Of a stretch of DNA of 64,000 nucleotides, positions 62,303 through 64,000 are shown one piece after another; position 1 is the first letter of the stretch, and the number at the start of each line of letters is the position of its first letter. Below the pieces are notes generated by a model. That model ran no database searches. It worked only from the letters and a program-made list of their open reading frames with translations, and had not been told where the DNA came from. A program made the position numbers and the translations under genes. Origin of the DNA: Paenibacillus sp. FJAT-29882 (GTDB taxonomy: Bacteria; Bacillota; Bacilli; Bacillales; DSM-1321); the NCBI RefSeq assembly GCF_001510645.1, contig NZ_LMVB01000001.1, positions 1,602,436 through 1,666,435 of the forward strand. The letters are read 5' to 3'.

Positions 62303-62447
62303 GTATATTAGGAGAAAATATTGAAGTAGATACTTCTTTTAAATGCTATTATTATAGACAATGCAGCTTTTCATAAAATTTGAATAGTGACAAGTTTCTT
62401 TATGGGAAATTTGAAAACTAGCATACATAAAAAGGGGAGTAAATAAT

Positions 62448-63647
62448 ATGAGCACATTAATTTTAGACAAAGTGAAAACAATCAAAACTTTAAATAATAT
62501 TACAGAAAGTGGGCTAAATGTATTTAATAACGATACCTATACTATCGACAATGATACTGAAAACCCTGATGCAATTGTTGTTCGTAGTTTTAATATGCAT
62601 GCAATCGAATTCGGCAATCAATTAAAAGCAATCGCACGTGCAGGAGCTGGTGTTAATAATATTCCGGTTGACAAATGTACAGAGCAAGGTATTGTTGTTT
62701 TTAATACGCCAGGTGCTAATGCTAATGCTGTAAAAGAAATGGTACTAACAACATTAATGGCTTCATCTCGTAACCTTTTTGCCGGTGTGGCTTGGACAAA
62801 GACATTAGAAGGTGAAGGCGAAAAAGTTCCAAAGCTTGTAGAAGCAGGAAAGAAACAATTTGTTGGAAAAGAAATTAAAGGGAAAACTCTAGGTGTAATT
62901 GGTTTAGGCGCGATTGGTGCACTTGTCGCGAATGATGCGCTTGATTTAGACATGGATGTGATTGGCTTTGATCCATTCATCTCTGTCGATACAGCTTGGA
63001 ACTTGTCTCGCAATGTACAACGCGCTATGACGATTGAACAATTGTTCGCTAACTCTGATTATATTACTGTACACGTTCCGTTAACAGATGACACTGCAGG
63101 AATGTTTAACGAAGAAATATTTAGCATCATGAAGCCAGGAGTTCATATTTTGAATTTCTCACGCGGTGAGCTTGTGAATGAAACAGATATGGAAGCTGCA
63201 CTTGAAAGCGGGAAAGTCGGAAGATATATTACAGACTTCCCAAATGAAAATGTATTGAAAATGAAAAATACAATTCCAATCCCACATCTTGGTGCTTCTA
63301 CCCAAGAATCAGAAGAAAACTGTGCCATTATGGCCGCTCGCCAAGTGAAGGAGTTTCTAGAAACAGGAAATATCAAAAACTCAGTGAATTTTCCAAATAC
63401 TACCCTTCCTTATACAGGAAAACAACGTGTAGCAGCTTTCCACCAAAACGTTCCAAACATGGTTGGGCAGATTACACAAGCAATATCAAGCCATGATTTA
63501 AACATTGCTGACATGGTAAACAGAAGCCGTGGGGGATACGCGTATACGATGATTGATATTGACAATAAAATAAGCGGTGATATCATTCCTGACTTGGAAG
63601 AAAAAATCAAGCAAATCGAAGGTATCGTTACAATCCGTGTTATTTAA
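62448..63647 (+). CDS. serA: D-3-phosphoglycerate dehydrogenase
   Basis: SerA oxidises 3-phosphoglycerate, the first step to serine and hence glycine and one-carbon units. The 399-residue protein has the NAD motif GVIGLGAIGALVA, catalytic Arg in NFSRGELV and His in IPHLGAST. A C-terminal ACT-like domain (about 325-399) is usual for feedback by serine. AAAGGGGAG precedes ATG 62448. The ZTP riboswitch upstream links serine production to folate demand. No serC is adjacent. Confidence 0.95.
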   Translation: MSTLILDKVKTIKTLNNITESGLNVFNNDTYTIDNDTENPDAIVVRSFNMHAIEFGNQLKAIARAGAGVNNIPVDKCTEQGIVVFNTPGANANAVKEMVLTTLMASSRNLFAGVAWTKTLEGEGEKVPKLVEAGKKQFVGKEIKGKTLGVIGLGAIGALVANDALDLDMDVIGFDPFISVDTAWNLSRNVQRAMTIEQLFANSDYITVHVPLTDDTAGMFNEEIFSIMKPGVHILNFSRGELVNETDMEAALESGKVGRYITDFPNENVLKMKNTIPIPHLGASTQESEENCAIMAARQVKEFLETGNIKNSVNFPNTTLPYTGKQRVAAFHQNVPNMVGQITQAISSHDLNIADMVNRSRGGYAYTMIDIDNKISGDIIPDLEEKIKQIEGIVTIRVI

Positions 63648-63718
63648 GCATACTTTAATTGAACAGGGAGTAAGCATGGAAGACCTCTTTGTTGATCAAT
63701 TGAATTAATTTTAGTGAA

Positions 63719-63755
63719 GCCTCAATTCCTTTTAGGAATTGAGGCCATTTTATTT
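63719..63755 (+). terminator. Terminator of serA
   Basis: GCCTCAATTCCT (63719-63730) pairs perfectly with AGGAATTGAGGC (63734-63745), then CATTTTATTT. Confidence 0.88.
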
Positions 63756-63842
63756 GAGAAGGAAATGTAACAGTGTGAACAAATCGTAAAACAAGAACAA
63801 CTTGATTAGTGTTAACAAGTTAGAAGGAGGAGATAGATAAAT

Positions 63843-63905
63843 ATGAAAAAGTTTATTTTTACAGTAGGAATAGTGATGTTTTTGCTAGCCGGAGGCATGT
63901 ATTAA
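63843..63905 (+). CDS. 20-residue hydrophobic peptide, possibly a truncated gene
   Basis: GAAGGAGGAG precedes ATG 63843 with good spacing. The peptide MKKFIFTVGIVMFLLAGGMY looks like a signal peptide. A TAA is followed directly, in the same frame, by ATG and 28 more codons (63906-63992, including NCGGPEEFEMMVSYTVDK). Either a nonsense mutation split a small secreted protein, or two tiny ORFs are coupled. The window ends just after. Confidence 0.5.
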   Translation: MKKFIFTVGIVMFLLAGGMY

Positions 63906-64000
63906 ATGATTGATTCTCTTAACTGTGGCGGTCCTGAAGAATTTGAAATGATGGTTTCTTATACAGTAGATAAGGTGATTATATTATTTTGATATAATGC

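Noticed and set aside
1-64000. CRISPR arrays, tRNA or rRNA genes, replication origin.
   Set aside because: No regularly spaced direct repeats, no tRNA-like or rRNA-like sequence and no cluster of DnaA boxes was found by reading; a tRNAscan or Infernal run would confirm.

Overview
The window looks like chromosomal DNA from a low-GC, Bacillus-type Firmicute (Bacillaceae or a close relative; the genus cannot be fixed from sequence alone). Supporting signs are strong AGGAGG ribosome-binding sites, frequent TTG/GTG starts, a leucine T-box, SAM-I and ZTP riboswitches, a CtsR-controlled clpE, class IV PHA genes (phaR/phaC) and Bacillus families such as YfhP, UgtP, YczE, YuxK and YppC. No rRNA or tRNA gene, CRISPR array or intact insertion sequence was seen. 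Mobile DNA is limited to an IS3-family remnant, a MITE-like palindrome and dispersed intergenic repeats that often sit where terminators would be.

Layout. 0-5 kb: T-box-controlled leuA, a YeiH-type exporter divergent from a LysR regulator, and an orphan holin-like gene. 5-11 kb: an MFS efflux gene behind a structured leader, then a marR-led operon for an asymmetric heterodimeric ABC exporter. 11-18 kb: PHA genes on the minus strand, a DCC-family protein, an IS3 relic, clpE and an FAD oxidase. 18-31 kb: a YczE membrane protein, a flavodoxin-like gene with an EgtUV/OpuC-type importer, an OpuA-type glycine betaine importer, rocD and rocF. 31-47 kb: mixed small genes (a Gly-rich repeat protein, a DUF2087/GIY-YIG pair, DedA, a RIO-like kinase behind a riboswitch-like leader, UgtP/YfhP, a ferredoxin, a GH18 hydrolase, a MerR coiled-coil protein, YppC, purT) and a decayed amino-acid ABC ATPase.

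48-64 kb: an OmpR-type two-component system with a large Cache-type sensor is followed by an unusual flavin-centred cluster (51.6-58.5 kb). The cluster holds an FMN-adenylyltransferase-like protein with an eroded kinase domain, two paralogous EutQ-like cupins plus a relic of a third, an unrecognised 255-residue protein, an acyl-CoA-dehydrogenase-fold flavoprotein without the usual catalytic Glu, an FMN reductase, a DMT transporter, a winged-helix-like protein and a 39-residue membrane peptide. Next come a SAM-riboswitch-controlled SsuACB-type sulfonate importer that lacks its own monooxygenase, and a ZTP-riboswitch-controlled serA.

The flavin/cupin cluster beside the sulfur-regulated importer is the best candidate for an undescribed pathway. 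A reasonable inference is a two-component flavin oxygenase system, perhaps for an organosulfur or amine compound; the substrate is unknown. Other leads are the leader RNA upstream of the RIO-like kinase, the short-peptide/SD-hairpin leader of the MFS gene, and the repeat family carrying the AGGATGTCCCA box.
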